DNA of 64,000 nt from Ziziphus jujuba (GCF_031755915.1 NC_083379.1:29202001-29266000); one strand, 5' to 3'; shown: positions 33,616 through 46,525, numbered from the stretch's first letter. Translations and numbers: made by a program. The notes: generated by a model from the letters alone, not told the origin.

Positions 33616-34994
33616 TTTTTAAAAAACAAAACATTTAAAAGGTCCTTTATACCGTCTTCTGCAACTCCCTTTCTCCTTCCATGGTTTCAGTTCATGCCAA
33701 TTAATCCGTTTCCATGGAATAAAGGTTTGAATTTAAGCATGTGTCACTTTTCAAAGAGGCAAAGATGGAAAGAGCAAATAGGAAAATCAAAATTTTACCT
33801 ACAATTACTGTCAGTTTCAGAGCACAGAACCACCGTTTGTGAAGGCTAAGAATGCCCATACAATGCAGCTCTTCTCTCCTAAGGACCCAAGCTAAGTAGA
33901 CGAATAAATTCTTCAGGAAATGTAAAAAGGAAGAGAAAAAAGAAAAAGGACATAAACTAGTAGAGAGAGAAAGCCATGGAATACAAGCCTAGAGAGAGAA
34001 AGACGTACAAATCTGGAAGTATGAAACTTTTGCTTTTTTTTTTTTTCTTTTTTTAAATGCATCCATATATATATATATATATATATACAAATCATAAATT
34101 TTAAAGAAATTTTAAGACCAAAGGAACCAAAAGTCCTCAGATATTTTGTTCGCTTCTTATTATCATCTTCTTCCGCCTATGAAAACTTTTTAAAATATTT
34201 AAGGAAAATTATACATAGAAAATTAAAGTTTTCTTATTATCCGACGATTATAATTTTTTGTAAATAGTTTTCTTTCCTTGCATTCCATGGAAACATCTAT
34301 TGTCATGGATTTTTGGCCCCTTCAATTTTTTTGTACTTGCAAGAAAACTTTTATTGTCAAGAAATGCAAAAGAAAAAACCATTTGAAAGGAGAGAAATGA
34401 AAGAGAAATAACAATGTAAAATAACGGTAGTGTCCTTGCATTACTCACATATTATGCACATGTTTTTTTTTATTTTTTATTATCAATTAAAATAATTATT
34501 TTAATTTTCTATTTTAACTAATTTTCAAATTACCAATTAAATCAATATCACTTAAATATACACATATATTTTTTAAGAATTTCTACAAAATTTACCCAAA
34601 AAACCAGCTGGGCAAGACTTTAGATGAGTTTCAAAGTGCTACGTGTCAAAAGAAAACAGTTTAAAGGCAAAGAACCAATGTAACAGTGGCAATATCCCAA
34701 ATTAAATAGATAAAAATCCATAATCATTTGCATTTTCCGACATAAACTTTTCTTTTTTCTATTTTAATATCACAAATTTGTGTCCTCTGGAATTTTAATA
34801 TTTATTTTTAAACTAAAATCCGCACAGAATTTGAGATATTCAAATGCGGCATGCAAAATATTGTCGGGATTCATTGAAAACGATGGCAAACGCATAAGAA
34901 AGTTTTGTTAACGCCCTCCGAAGAAGTCCAAGTCAAACCCAAACGAAAACCAGCTGTCAAAGTTTGAAAGCCCTCTTACTCGTTTTGGCCCAAC
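30891..34994. other. AT-rich intergenic region upstream of the SRP receptor gene
   Basis: No gene is supported. It holds an uninterrupted 49-base A run (31383-31431), (TA)n tracts near 31689-31702, 31963-31986, 33577-33607 and 34064-34087, and A-rich purine stretches near 32090-32340. Short frames here are low-complexity or broken. The last few hundred bases (about 34600-34994) are the presumed promoter of the next gene. Confidence 0.6.
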
Positions 34995-35003
34995 TATATA
35001 AAG
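34995..35003 (+). promoter_or_regulatory. Probable TATA box of the SRP receptor gene
   Basis: TATATAAAG lies about 150 bp upstream of the first splice donor (35153). Transcription would start near 35025-35035, just before a CT-rich leader (CTTTCCTCATCG). This is inferred from position and motif. Confidence 0.55.
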
Positions 35004-35029
35004 CCCTAATCATAAAATTCTCATTTTCG

Positions 35030-36438
35030 TTTTACTTTCCTCATCGATCATTTTAATTTTCTCTCTTTATTTTCCTTTTGGGGTTTTGGAATTTCATTTT
35101 CATTTCCACTTTCCTTCGTAGGAGATTATCATAATTCCAAGACAAAAGACAGGTATTTCATTCTCTTCTCGTTTTATTGTTGAAATTATCTTCATTCTAT
35201 TTAATTTATTCAATCTTCAATTCTTAGATTCAGGAATATTTGGTCCCGTATCAGTGATCTTTGATTTATAGGGATTTTTAGAATTCTATCCTTTTTCCTG
35301 CTTTTCGGATGGTTAAGTGTTTTGTATTGGTAGAACAGTTCCGTATGGTTTTATAGAAACAAGGGATAATTTCATGAAAATTTATGATCTTTTTGGTGCT
35401 AGTTATTAAATTTCATCTTTGGCTTTGATTCGCAATTTTTTTCCCCCGCAATTCTTCCGTCTTCGATTAGCATCGATCATTTCGCTCTCAAAATTTTTGA
35501 TATGATTTTTTCGCAGTCTTCAATGGTTTTGATATATATATATATATATATATGTATATATGTTTATTTAAATATCATATGGGTTTGATTTGCGGGGTTT
35601 GACGGAAATTTATTTCTCCAAACGAATGTTTTCAATAGAGCTCTTCCTTAACTGTTGTACTTGGAAGCTGGCACCATGAATAAACACCTATTCCCTTTGA
35701 AATTACGACCCACTAGCAAAATTCATTGAAGACCTAGCAATATTTTCAGAAAATTAAGTTGGTTGAAAACATATACTCTACTGTTTCAGTGATTACCATC
35801 AAATGGATAGTGCCTTGCTTAAACTGTTTCGTATTTTCTCATGGAGTTTAGGTGATGTGGTGATGGTATTTAAGTGGAAATGTTGTCATGTCTTCTAGAG
35901 TTATATTTGTTTGCGTGTTCAGGGTTCTGATCTTAAACTTGAGTTTTCAAATTTTCATATTTCATTTTTGTTTTTGAGAAATTGTTTGAAATGTAGAATC
36001 ATATTAAAAATTTTCTCAAAGATTTTTTAACTGTGTTATGAAATTAAGAGAGTCGGCTCTAAATTGTATGTATCCCTAGTTTCTATGTGTAAATTTTGCC
36101 AAATTTTTATTTGGTTCGGTTTAGTTGAATTTTTTTTTTTTTTTTCCTTCTTGTGTTTTTACTTGTTCACCTTTTTTCAAGTAATGCTAGATAAAGTTGT
36201 AATTCAGTACTGTGTAGTTTGATTACATTGAGGGGCAAATGTCTTTTTATTAGTCAATCTTGCTTGTTAATAGCATTTTTAGATGGAAGATAACAGAAAG
36301 GCAAGTGATGAATTTTGAAACTGGTAAAGCGTTAAATGTTATATTGGACATATTTCAAGGTGTGTAGAAACATATTTCCCTTTTGTCTTATATTGTTTTG
36401 GTGTATGTGATTGCAGGATATTTAGTACTAGTAAGAAG
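35030..36438 (+). other. 5' UTR of the SRP receptor gene with a leader intron
   Basis: The leader exon runs from about 35030 to 35152 (CAAAAGACAG|GTATTTC). A 1264-bp intron (35153-36416) ends in GTGATTGCAG, and the second exon gives 22 more leader bases before the ATG at 36439. The intron is T-rich with a (TA)n tract near 35535-35553. Long leader introns are common in plant housekeeping genes and can raise expression. The donor and acceptor fit consensus, but the leader is not confirmed by transcripts. Confidence 0.6.
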
Positions 36439-37561
36439 ATGTTAGAACAATTACTGATATTTACAAGAGGAGGATTAATTCTTTGGACATGTAAGGAACT
36501 TGGAAATGCTCTTAAAGGGTCACCAATTGATACCTTGATCCGATCCTGTCTTTTAGAGGAACGATCTGGTGCAGCATCATACAATTATGATGCACCAGGT
36601 GCTGCATACACTCTCAAATGGACCTTCCATAATGAGCTAGGCCTTGTATTTGTTGCTGTGTATCAACGAATCCTCCATCTCTTATATGTGGATGAACTGC
36701 TTTCAATGGTGAAGCATGAATTTTCAGAGATATATGATCCTAAAAGGACAGTCTATGTTGATTTTGATGAAACTTTTAGGCAACTTAGAAAGGAGGCTGA
36801 AGCTCGTGCTGAGGAATTGAAGAAATCAAGGCAGGTGGGTAAGCCTGTAACTAACAGTAAGAAGCAAGGGCAGGTGCAGAAGACTGGTGTTGATGGTGGA
36901 AATAGGAAAAAGAGTGATGGTGGTTTGGCAAATGATGATGGTGATGGAGATAGTAAGAAAGGACATAGATTGGAGAATGGTCTCTCCAATGGTAATCATG
37001 TTGATAAGGAAGAACCAAAAGCGAATGGTACATTTAATGGTAAAGAGAATACGAGTTCCAATGTTGGAGCTTTTGATGTAAATAAGCTTCAGAAGCTTAG
37101 AACTAAAGCTGGGAAGAAAACAGATAATATTGTTAGCAAGGGCTCCAAACCAGAGCCAAAGAAAAAGATAACAAAGAAGAATAGAATTTGGGACGATTCA
37201 CCTCCTGAGACAAAATTGGATTTTACAGATCCCATGGGTGAGAATGGGGACAACAGTATAGAGGTTGTAGCAGCAGATCAAGGTGAAAGTATGATGGACA
37301 AAGAAGAGAATTTTAGTAGTGAAAGTGAGTCTGATTATGAGGAGGAAGTGGAGAAGGCCGGCAAGCCTGACAACAAGAAGAAAGGATGGTTTTCGTCTAT
37401 GTTCCAGAGGTAAATTGATTAGTTTACTTGGTCAAAGTCAATAACTTAGTGTTGTCCCATAAAAATAAATATTGTTGTGCTCATTTATTGATTTTTAGCT
37501 ATTTCATCTATGTTTCATTTGGCATGCCTGTTCTGGTTTTCATTTTAGCTTAATAAAAATT

Positions 37562-37595
<34 letters not shown>

Positions 37596-40365
37596 ATTTG
37601 GTTGCATAGTATGCTTCTTCACTCTGTTATGTCTTGAGCCTATAAAACTGCTGATGAAGTCAATTATCATTGGTATTAAACATTGTTCTTAGCTCATAAT
37701 TCCTTTTTCATTTACTTAATAATTTGTTAAGGACTTTTGATCCCATTTTGAGTTAGATTTCCCACCTGTAAGTTTGATTTTCATAGTTAAATTAGCTGTA
37801 TATCTTTGATTTTCATAGTTAAATTAGCTGTGTATCTTTGACCGATTGGAGTGCCAACTGTTTCCCAAATGTGTTTTTGGCCATGAGTTTCTCAGGCATT
37901 TTAGAATGGTGAAATGTTGTATTTATATGTTATCAAACCCCCCAAATTCCCACACAGGTCCCCTTTCTGTTGCTTAATTAGCTCAATAAGATGTACAAAT
38001 ATGATATTTCATAGGGTTTCTATAGTAGATGATATATTTCGTTGTGCATGTGGCTTAGATGGTTAGACCTGAATTTTGAAGGTCATCTGGTCTGTACTTG
38101 GGTTTGAATTGTCGAACTATAGCATGATATTTGGGTTTATTTTTCTTTTTTCAGAAAGTTTCGTTTTGTTTTGTCTATAAATCTTGTATCTTTACTTTTG
38201 TATGCTCTAAAGTTTGAGAATTTATTTGTTGAACCAATGTGTAATACTATGCTTTTTAAGTGCTCCTTTAATAGCTGACCATTTTATTATTGTTCGTGGA
38301 TAAGAACCTGAAAAGGATTGTCGGAATCATTTTAATGCACCTTCTTTTCTTTTTTTGTTTGTTTGGTCCTTCCCTCAGTATTGCAGGTAAGTCAAATTTG
38401 GAGAAGTCAGATCTGGAACCTGCTTTAAAAGCACTCAAGGATAGGCTCATGACAAAGAATGTGGTATGTTTTCTATTATGTATGACATAGATTTGTCAGC
38501 AATACCAGTTATAGGGGTAGCTAAAGATCCTTGTGCTATGGAATTTGATAGGCTGAGGAAATAGCCGAAAAGCTTTGTGAATCTGTTGCGGTAAGCCTTG
38601 AAGGTAAAAAGTTAGCCTCATTCACAAGGATATCTTCAACTGTGCAGGTTTGTCAACTTGAGTCCTTTTATGCTTCAGTTGCTGATCTTACTTTTTTTTT
38701 TTATTATTATTATTTTTTTTTGGGGGAATAATTATGCTTTGTTATTATCAAGACTAACAGGAATGTAAAATTAATGCAGGCAGCAATGGAAGAAGCTCTT
38801 GTTCGTATTTTAACTCCGAGGCGCTCTATCGATATACTGAGGGATGTGCATGCTGCCAAGGAACAAAGGAAACCATACGTTGTTGTCTTTGTTGGTGTTA
38901 ATGGAGTTGGAAAATCTACGAATTTAGCTAAGGTTGGCAATAACCGTTTCTTCATGCTATGAATTGCATAGTTTAAAAGCATGCCTTCTAACCAGATAGT
39001 TATTTGCTAATGTCACTTTACAGGTTGCTTATTGGTTACTGCAGCATGATGTCAAGGTTATGATGGCAGCCTGTGATACATTTCGATCAGGAGCTGTTGA
39101 ACAGCTTCGAACTCATGCACGTAGGCTTCAGGTATAACCCTAATAGGTTTGTTGGGCCTCTTTATTTGTAGATGCTACTGGTTCGCAAATAAGATTTTTT
39201 ATTGTTTATGGTCTGGACAGTGCTAATTAACTTGCAACCATTCTATAGATTTGTTGGCCTCTTCTTTTGGAGATGCTACTGGTTCACAAATAAGACTTTT
39301 ATTATTTATGGTTTGGACAGTGACTGTTAACTTGCAACCATTCTATCAAAAAAAATTAATTTGCAACTGATTTCTACTGTCAGATTCCTATATTTGAGAA
39401 GGGCTATGAGAAAGATCCTGCAATTGTAGCAAAGGAAGCCATTCAAGAGGCCACACGCAATGGTTCTGATGTGGTACTTGTTGATACAGCTGGTAGAATG
39501 CAGGTTTGTTACTACTTACCATAGGATCAGAATGTTTGTGCTGCCCTTTTGGCGCTATAGAAATTTTTATGGCTTCTGATTTTGCAATGGTCGTTTCAAT
39601 GTTTTGCTAAAATAGTGAAATTTGTACGTTCATGTGTGAACACCAATATAAGTGTGCATGCGTAGGGTCAGGGTGGGATATAGGAAAAGGGCCCATCACC
39701 AAATGGGTCTGCTAAACTACTTTTTGAGATTCTTAAACAGTTGACTAGAAGATTTTCAGCTTCTGTGTTATTTTCTTGTATTTATTATATGCTTTTATTA
39801 TATGCTTTTTCAGGACAACGAACCGTTAATGAGGGCACTCTCAAAGCTTATCTACCTAAATAATCCTGATCTGGTTTTGTTTGTTGGAGAGGCACTGGTT
39901 GGGAATGATGCTGTTGATCAGCTTTCAAAGTTTAATCAGGTTGACTCCCATATTTCATGGTTTTCTCTATTGTTCTCCAACCATAGTTGTTTGTTGTATC
40001 AAATTTATTCTAAAAATGCTCAGTTACAGAAATTACTTTCCCTATTGTTGCAGAAATTAGCTGATCTTTCAACTTCGCCCAACCCCAGGTTGATTGATGG
40101 GATATTGCTCACCAAGTTCGATACCATTGATGACAAGGTAGCCAATCTCATTTATCACTAGTATGAATTTATTTCAATTTGTTTGAAATAATGCATCAAT
40201 GACAATTTGTGGTTGGAATGACCGAATTGATGTTTGTAGGTTGGAGCTGCACTGTCGATGGTCTACATATCTGGAGCTCCAGTTATGTTTGTTGGGTGCG
40301 GGCAGTCATATACAGACCTCAAAAAGCTCAATGTCAAATCAATAGTGAAGACACTCCTTAAATGA
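36439..40365 (+). CDS. SRPRA: Signal recognition particle receptor subunit alpha (docking protein)
   Basis: This is the GTPase of the ER-bound SRP receptor. It docks ribosome-SRP complexes at the ER membrane by pairing with SRP54 and anchors through the beta subunit. Coding exons: 36439-37409, 38379-38463, 38552-38647, 38780-38932, 39024-39131, 39384-39503, 39814-39939, 40054-40137, 40240-40365. All introns are GT-AG and the phases join to 622 residues without a stop, near the family's usual length. Residues 1 to about 130 form the SRX domain that binds SR-beta (starts [16 protein letters not shown]). Residues ~140-320 are a charged, low-complexity linker. Then come the NG domains with P-loop GVNGVGKST (423-431), [19 protein letters not shown] (505-511) and TKFD (573-576). 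The open frame of exon 2 runs four bases past the donor to a stop, so an intron-retained form would give only the SRX-linker part. It appears intact. Confidence 0.95.
37773..37836. repeat. 32-bp tandem duplication in an intron of the SRP receptor gene
   Basis: TTTGATTTTCATAGTTAAAT recurs at 37773 and 37805 within the 969-bp intron 37410-38378. The same intron holds a ~29-base T run near 37562-37590. Confidence 0.85.
39148..39349. repeat. About 102-bp tandem duplication inside an intron
   Basis: Two diverged copies (from 39148 and 39250) share AGATGCTACTGGTTC(G/A)CAAA, GGACAGTG and TTAACTTGCAACCATTCTAT. They make up most of intron 39132-39383. Splice sites lie outside the duplication. Confidence 0.85.
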
Positions 40366-41334
40366 GAGTACCCATGTTTTATTTAGTTTTCATTGCATGC
40401 TAGTGGTGGTGTTATTAACTTGGTGCTGCTGTGTTTGCTATTATCTCCTGTATTGTGTCCCCTTTGACCCCTATTTACATGTTCGTGTTGGAGGTGAATC
40501 GGCCCTCGCGGCTGTAGTTATATGAAATCTTTTTGCCTCAAAGTGCCTCTCTCTCTTTTTCCCCTGATTTCTAAAATGCATTGTGATGTCTTTAAAACTG
40601 AGCAGCTTATATTTCTTGATTGATGCTAGTGATAGCCAGGTGGTTAACTCTTAATTATTTTTGTTTGATCTTCATTATTTTCGAATGGCAAAGAAAACAT
40701 TTTACATTTTACTTTCAATTTTTTTCTCTCAATGTTAGGTGGTAGGTATACATTTATTGGGTGGCTAGTGGGTGAGGAATTGTCAAATGAGACAACTCAT
40801 TGTATAGATGTAAACTTTTTTATTCTGTTTTAGGTCAATTTTTGTGTCGTATTTAATAGACAAAGTGAGACAGCTCAATTTTGTCTCAGTTTGTTGATTA
40901 TTTTATCAATGTTTATAGAGGTAATTTTTGTAATCGTTCAAGGTCTACTTTTTGGTGCATTAGGATGATGTCGTTTACAAACTTACGTTTCCAAAAGTTG
41001 CAAATAAAGCACAAAATGTATGTCTATATAATTTGCACGTCAATTAGATGGCTTGTTTGAACTCCTCTTAGACATTGTAGTAAATTGAAAACCAAAAACG
41101 TAGCCAAAACTATTACGTCAGAATGAAACTGATAGCAAAAAGAAAGTCAAAACTATTACATCAGAACGAGACTGATTTACTCAAAAAAAGGAAAAAAAAA
41201 AATTTCATATGAGCCTTGATTTGAAGTGATAATGATTCATTATTGACATATCCAACTGGAAAATCGTGGTTTTAAGACTCTAAAATAGAAGAGAAATATT
41301 GTAAATAATTAAAGAAAAAAATTAAGCCTTGATG
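40366..41334. other. 3' UTR and downstream spacer of the SRP receptor gene
   Basis: The 3' UTR probably ends within the first 200-300 bases, but I see no canonical AATAAA in a convincing place. Beyond about 40740 it is AT-rich spacer with no gene. Confidence 0.5.
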
Positions 41335-44300
41335 TATTAAAACTTGAAACACTCACTTTTCAAAATAAATAAATTAAATATTAATGTAATTTTCGTAATA
41401 AAAATTCAATATAAACAGATAATATAACGACAGTTCTCACTTGATAAACTCGTTAATTTAGTTTTTACCTCTGGATTGGATTTTTCAAATCCCAATAACA
41501 ATACAAAAAAAAGTCCATATTATAGGAAAAGGCAACCATTTGTTGACCCTTAATTATTGAATTGGTTCAAAGTACATGTATTTTATTAAGTACTATTGGT
41601 TTATTGTATTTTTATAATATTTAAGTTTAGAAAATTATATTTTTAGTGTTCAAATTTTAATTTATTGTATTTTGGCCTCATTAGAGTTTTTGGCTAACTG
41701 TGTTTGGCTCCACCAATATTTAAATGCAGTTTGTTTACATAAGAGTAATTTAAGCTCCCTAATTTTAATTTGTTGCAATTTAAGACATTATTTTAAAAAT
41801 TTTGTATTTTTTGTATCCTTATTGTCCAACATCTAAAAATATTTATTGAATCAAAATGCAACAAGTTAAAGGATCTAAGTTGCAATATTGTAAATTTGAG
41901 GCAAAAAATGCAACTTCTAACTTGTTGCTCTATCAAAATCCAATAACACTTTAAATATTTATTTTTGTAAAACATATATATTATTTTTCTTAGGTTGATG
42001 TTGAAGGAAAAAAATTTCAAAAAGAAAAAAAATAAAAAATAAAAATGAAAAGGAGATAAGACAAGTAAATACTTATTTTTGTAAACTTATATATTATTTT
42101 TCTTAGGTTGATGTTGAAGGACAGAAATTTCCAAAAAGAAAAAAACCAAAAAATAAAAAGGAGATAACATAAGTAAATATTTGTAAAACTTATATATTAT
42201 TTTTCTTAGGTCAATGTTGAGGGAAAAAAGTTCACAAAAAAAATAAATAAATAAAAAGGAGATAAGTTAAGTAAAGAGATTTAGGGTTCGTTTGGTACGC
42301 AGAATATAGTTGAATTGTGATTGACATTAGAATTAGATGGGATTAGTTATGTATTTGATGTCAATTAAATATAATTAATTTTTTTAGATAATTATTATTA
42401 AAATGAATATAAGTTTTTTTTTTCTTTAACAAAACATGAATCTAAGTTATCATATAACTTATTTGCTTGAGCTTAAAGAACTCCCAAAGGGTTGGTGTAT
42501 TCAGGTCCAATACATTGTTGTAGTCTTGTGGATATTTCTCTTTCTAGCCATACAATTATTGTTATGTCTATTTTGAAACATATTAAAATTCCATATAAAT
42601 CACAAAAATACAAATAAAGAAAATAAAAAAAAAATCTAAAAATTCGAGGGAGGGATCAAACTTATTGTATTTGTGTATCTGTTTTGTAAGCATAAATATG
42701 AAATAAATATGTATTATAAATTATATATGAACTGTATAACAAATATTAAAACTTGAAACACTCACTTTTTAACATTAGGAAATAAATAAATTAAATATTA
42801 ATGTAATTTTCGTAATAAAAATTAAATATAAACAGATAATATAACGACAGTTCTCACCTGATAAACTCGTTAATTTAGTTTTTACCTCTGGATTGGATTT
42901 TTCAAATCCCAATAACAATACCAAAAAAGTCCATATTATAGGAAAAGGCAACCATTTGTTGACCCTTAATTATTGAATTGGTTCAAAGTACATGTATTTT
43001 ATTAAGTACTATTGGTTTATTGTATTTTTATAATATTTAAGTTTAGAAAATTATATTTTTAGTGTTCAAATTTTAATTTATTGTATTTTGGCCTCATTAG
43101 AGTTTTTGGCTAACTGTGATTGGCTCCACCAATATTTAAATGCAGTTTGTTTACATAAGAGTAATTTAAGCTCCCTAATTTTAATTTGTTGCAATTTAAG
43201 ACATTATTTTAAAAATTTTGTATTTTTTGTATCCTTATTGTCCAACATCTAAAAATATTTATTGAATCAAAATGCAACAAGTTAAAGGATCTAAGTTGCA
43301 ATATTGTAAATTTGAGGCAAAAAATGCAACTTCTAACTTGTTGCTCTATCAAAATCCAATAACACTTTAAATATTTATTTTTGTAAAACATATATATTAT
43401 TTTTCTTAGGTTGATGTTGAAGGAAAAAAATTTCAAAAAGAAAAAAAATAAAAAATAAAAATGAAAAGGAGATAAGACAAGTAAATACTTATTTTTGTAA
43501 ACTTATATATTATTTTTCTTAGGTTGATGTTGAAGGACAGAAATTTCCAAAAAGAAAAAAACCAAAAAATAAAAAGGAGATAACATAAGTAAATATTTGT
43601 AAAACTTATATATTATTTTTCTTAGGTCAATGTTGAGGGAAAAAAGTTCACAAAAAAAATAAATAAATAAAAAGGAGATAAGTTAAGTAAAGAGATTTAG
43701 GGTTCGTTTGGTACGCAGAATATAGTTGAATTGTGATTGACATTAGAATTAGATGGGATTAGTTATGTATTTGATGTCAATTAAATATAATTAATTTTTT
43801 TAGATAATTATTATTAAAATGAATATAAGTTTTTTTTTTCTTTAACAAAACATGAATCTAAGTTATCATATAACTTATTTGCTTGAGCTTAAAGAACTCC
43901 CAAAGGGTTGGTGTATTCAGGTCCAATACATTGTTGTAGTCTTGTGGATATTTCTCTTTCTAACCATACAATTATTGTTATGTCTATTTTGAAACATATT
44001 AAAATTCCATATAAATCACAAAAATACAAATAAAGAAAATAAAAAAAAAATCTAAAAATTCGAGGGAGGGATCAAACTTATTGTATTTGTGTATCTGTTT
44101 TGTAAGCATAAATATGAAATAAATATGTATTATAAATTATATATGAACTGTATAACAAATATTAAAACTTGAAACACTCACTTTTCAACATTAGGAAATA
44201 AATAAATTAAATATTAATGTAATTTTCGTAATAAAAATTAAATATAAACAGATAATATAACGACAGTTCTCACCTGATAAACTCGTTAATTTAGTTTTTA

Positions 44301-45582
44301 CCTCTGGATTGGATTTTTCAAATCCCAATAACAATACCAAAAAAGTCCATATTATAGGAAAAGGCAACCATTTGTTGACCCTTAATTATTGAATTGGTTC
44401 AAAGTACATGTATTTTATTAAGTACTATTGGTTTATTGTATTTTTATAATATTTAAGTTTAGAAAATTATATTTTTAGTGTTCAAATTTTAATTTATTGT
44501 ATTTTGGCCTCATTAGAGTTTTTGGCTAACTGTGATTGGCTCCACCAATATTTAAATGCAGTTTGTTTACATAAAAGTAATTTAAGCTCCCTAATTTTAA
44601 TTTGTTGCAATTTAAGACATTTATTTTAAAAAATTTGTATTTTTTTTATCCTTATTGTCCAACATCTAAAAATATATATTGAATCAAAATGTAACAAGTT
44701 AAAGGATCTAAGTTGCAATATTGTAAATTTGAGGCAAAAAATGTAACTTCTAACTTGTTGCTCTATCAAAATCCAATAACACTTTAAATATTTATTTTTG
44801 TAAAACATATATATTATTTTTCTTAGGTTGATGTTGAAGGAAAAAATTTTCAAAAAAAAAATAAATAAATAAAATGAAATGAAAAGGAGATAAGACAAGT
44901 AAATACTTATTTTTGTAAACTTATATATTATTTTTCTTAGGTTGACGTTGAAGGACAAAAAGAAAAAAATCCAAAAAATAAAAAGGAGATAACATAAGTA
45001 AATATTTATTTTTGTAAAACTTATATATTATTTTTCTTAGGTCGATGGTGAGGGAAAAAAGTTCACAAAAAAGAAATAAATAAATAAAAAGGAGATAAGG
45101 TAAGTAAAGAGATTTAGGGTTCGTTTGGTATGCAGAATATAGTTGGATTGTGATTGATATTAAAATTAGATGGGATTAGTTATGTATTTGATATCAATTA
45201 GATATAATTAATTTTTTTATATAATTATTATTAAAATGAATATAAGTTTTTTTTTTTCTTTAACAAAACATGAATCTAAGTTATCATATAACTTATTTGC
45301 TTGAGCTTAAAGAACTCCCAAAGGGTTGGTGTATTCAAGTCCAATACGTTGAGGTAGTCTTGTGGATATTTCTCTTTCTAACCATACAATTATTGTTATA
45401 TCTATTTTGAAACATATTAAAATTCTATATAAGTCACAAAAATACAAATAAAGAAAATATAAAAAAATTCTAAAAATTAGAAGGAGGGATCAAACTTATT
45501 GTATTTGTGTATCTGTTTTGTAAGCATAAATATGAAATAAATATGTATTATAAATTATATATGAACTGTATAACAAATATTA
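41335..45582. repeat. Triplicated 1.41-kb direct repeat
   Basis: Three consecutive copies start at 41335, 42744 and 44160 (periods 1409 and 1416) and the third ends near 45577. All copies begin at TATTA followed by AAACTTGAAACACTCAC; the outer edges and both junctions carry TATTA, a 5-bp microhomology. Copies 1 and 2 are almost identical in their right half. Copy 3 has more differences. Each unit contains a left part with no known motif, a block of three short sub-repeats, and the first ~460 bp of a Harbinger-like element. Identical 75-codon minus-strand frames in copies 1 and 2 reflect the repeat, not a gene. Confidence 0.95.
41950..42275. repeat. Three ~105-bp sub-repeats inside each 1.41-kb unit
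   Basis: In copy 1, TTATTTTTCTTAGGT(T/C) occurs with CTTAGGT at about 41989, 42102 and 42205. Each is followed by a GATGTTGA(A/G)GG-like word, an A-rich run and AAGGAGATAA. The same series recurs in copies 2 and 3. Confidence 0.85.
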
Positions 45583-46522
45583 TATAAACAAATGTTATAT
45601 ATAAAATTATATAGAAATAAAATATATAAATATATAATAACATATATAATATAAAAACCAAAAAAAAAAAGTTATTTATTTTTTTATTCACAATATATCA
45701 TGATATAATAAACTATAATATAATATTGACATGTCTATTTCACATACTCTTCAACACCGCTCAGATCGTTATGCCTGCCTTTCATGTTGGTTGGAACTTA
45801 TTCGACAAGAAATTTCGCTACTTTAGGGCCATTAGAGTTACGACTTCAACAAAATAATTTAAATTTGATAAGCATCCAAAAAAAAAAAAACAAAAAAGGA
45901 ATTGGAAAAATAAAAATAAAGATAAGCAAATTAAAAAAAATAAAAACAAAAGGAAAGAAATTGAATGATAAGAAGACCCCAAAAAAAAACAACTGAAACT
46001 TAAAACTGATGCACTAGGGAAAAAGAATAAACAAAGGTTAAAAAAGAAAAAATAACTAAGATTGAAAAAAAAAAAAGAAAAAAAAAACAAAGATAAACCA
46101 TGATTAAAAAAAAAAAAACAGAACAAAAAATGAAGATAATATAAAAAATAAAAGGAAGATAAAAAGTTTAAAAAAAAAAGATAAGAAAAAGGAAGAGGAA
46201 AAAGAAAAAGAAAAACGAAAAAAAAAATGATGCTGACAAAACAACAAACAAACAAAGATTAAAAAAATTGGAAATAAAAAAAATCTCCAAAAAAAAAAAT
46301 CAAAAGAAACAAAGATTAAAAAAAAGAGAAAAATAAAAAAAAATACCAAAAAGCAAATTTTTGTGGGATAAATTTATCCCACCATGTTACATGGGATAAT
46401 TTTATCCCTAATGAATGAGTATATTTTGTGGGTTTCGGATTATTTAATCTGGTCAATTGCTGGCTAAACATGGGATTCAGATTAAATATTTCCAATTTAT
46501 ATCCTTCCTACCAAATAGAGCC
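45117..46522. mobile_element. Harbinger/Tourist-like element with TTA target duplication
   Basis: The left end is GGGTTCGTTTGGTA and the inverted right end is GGCTCTATTTGGTA. Both are flanked by TTA (45114-45116 and 46523-46525), the usual PIF/Harbinger target. The element is 1406 bp, encodes no transposase and has an A-rich middle. Left-end copies also occur at 42284 and 43700, where each runs only to the next repeat junction, so only the third copy is complete. The terminal match is imperfect. Confidence 0.55.
45880..46355. repeat. Purine-rich A/G low-complexity tract
   Basis: Nearly 480 bp composed mostly of A with some G, with repeated AAAAAGAAAAA-type words. The complementary strand gives poly-Phe/Leu frames that are artefacts of composition. 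Confidence 0.9.
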
Positions 46523-46525
46523 TTA

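Noticed and set aside
36753..36989. Minus-strand frames across the SRP receptor linker
   Set aside because: They are antisense shadows of the real coding exon.
41793..42020. Identical 75-codon minus-strand frames at 41793-42020 and 43209-43436
   Set aside because: They are identical because they lie in tandem copies of one repeat; composition is low-complexity and the third copy is altered.
45818..46349. Phe/Leu-rich minus-strand frames of up to 145 codons suggesting membrane proteins
   Set aside because: They are the complement of an A/G homopurine tract; the apparent hydrophobicity is a composition artefact.
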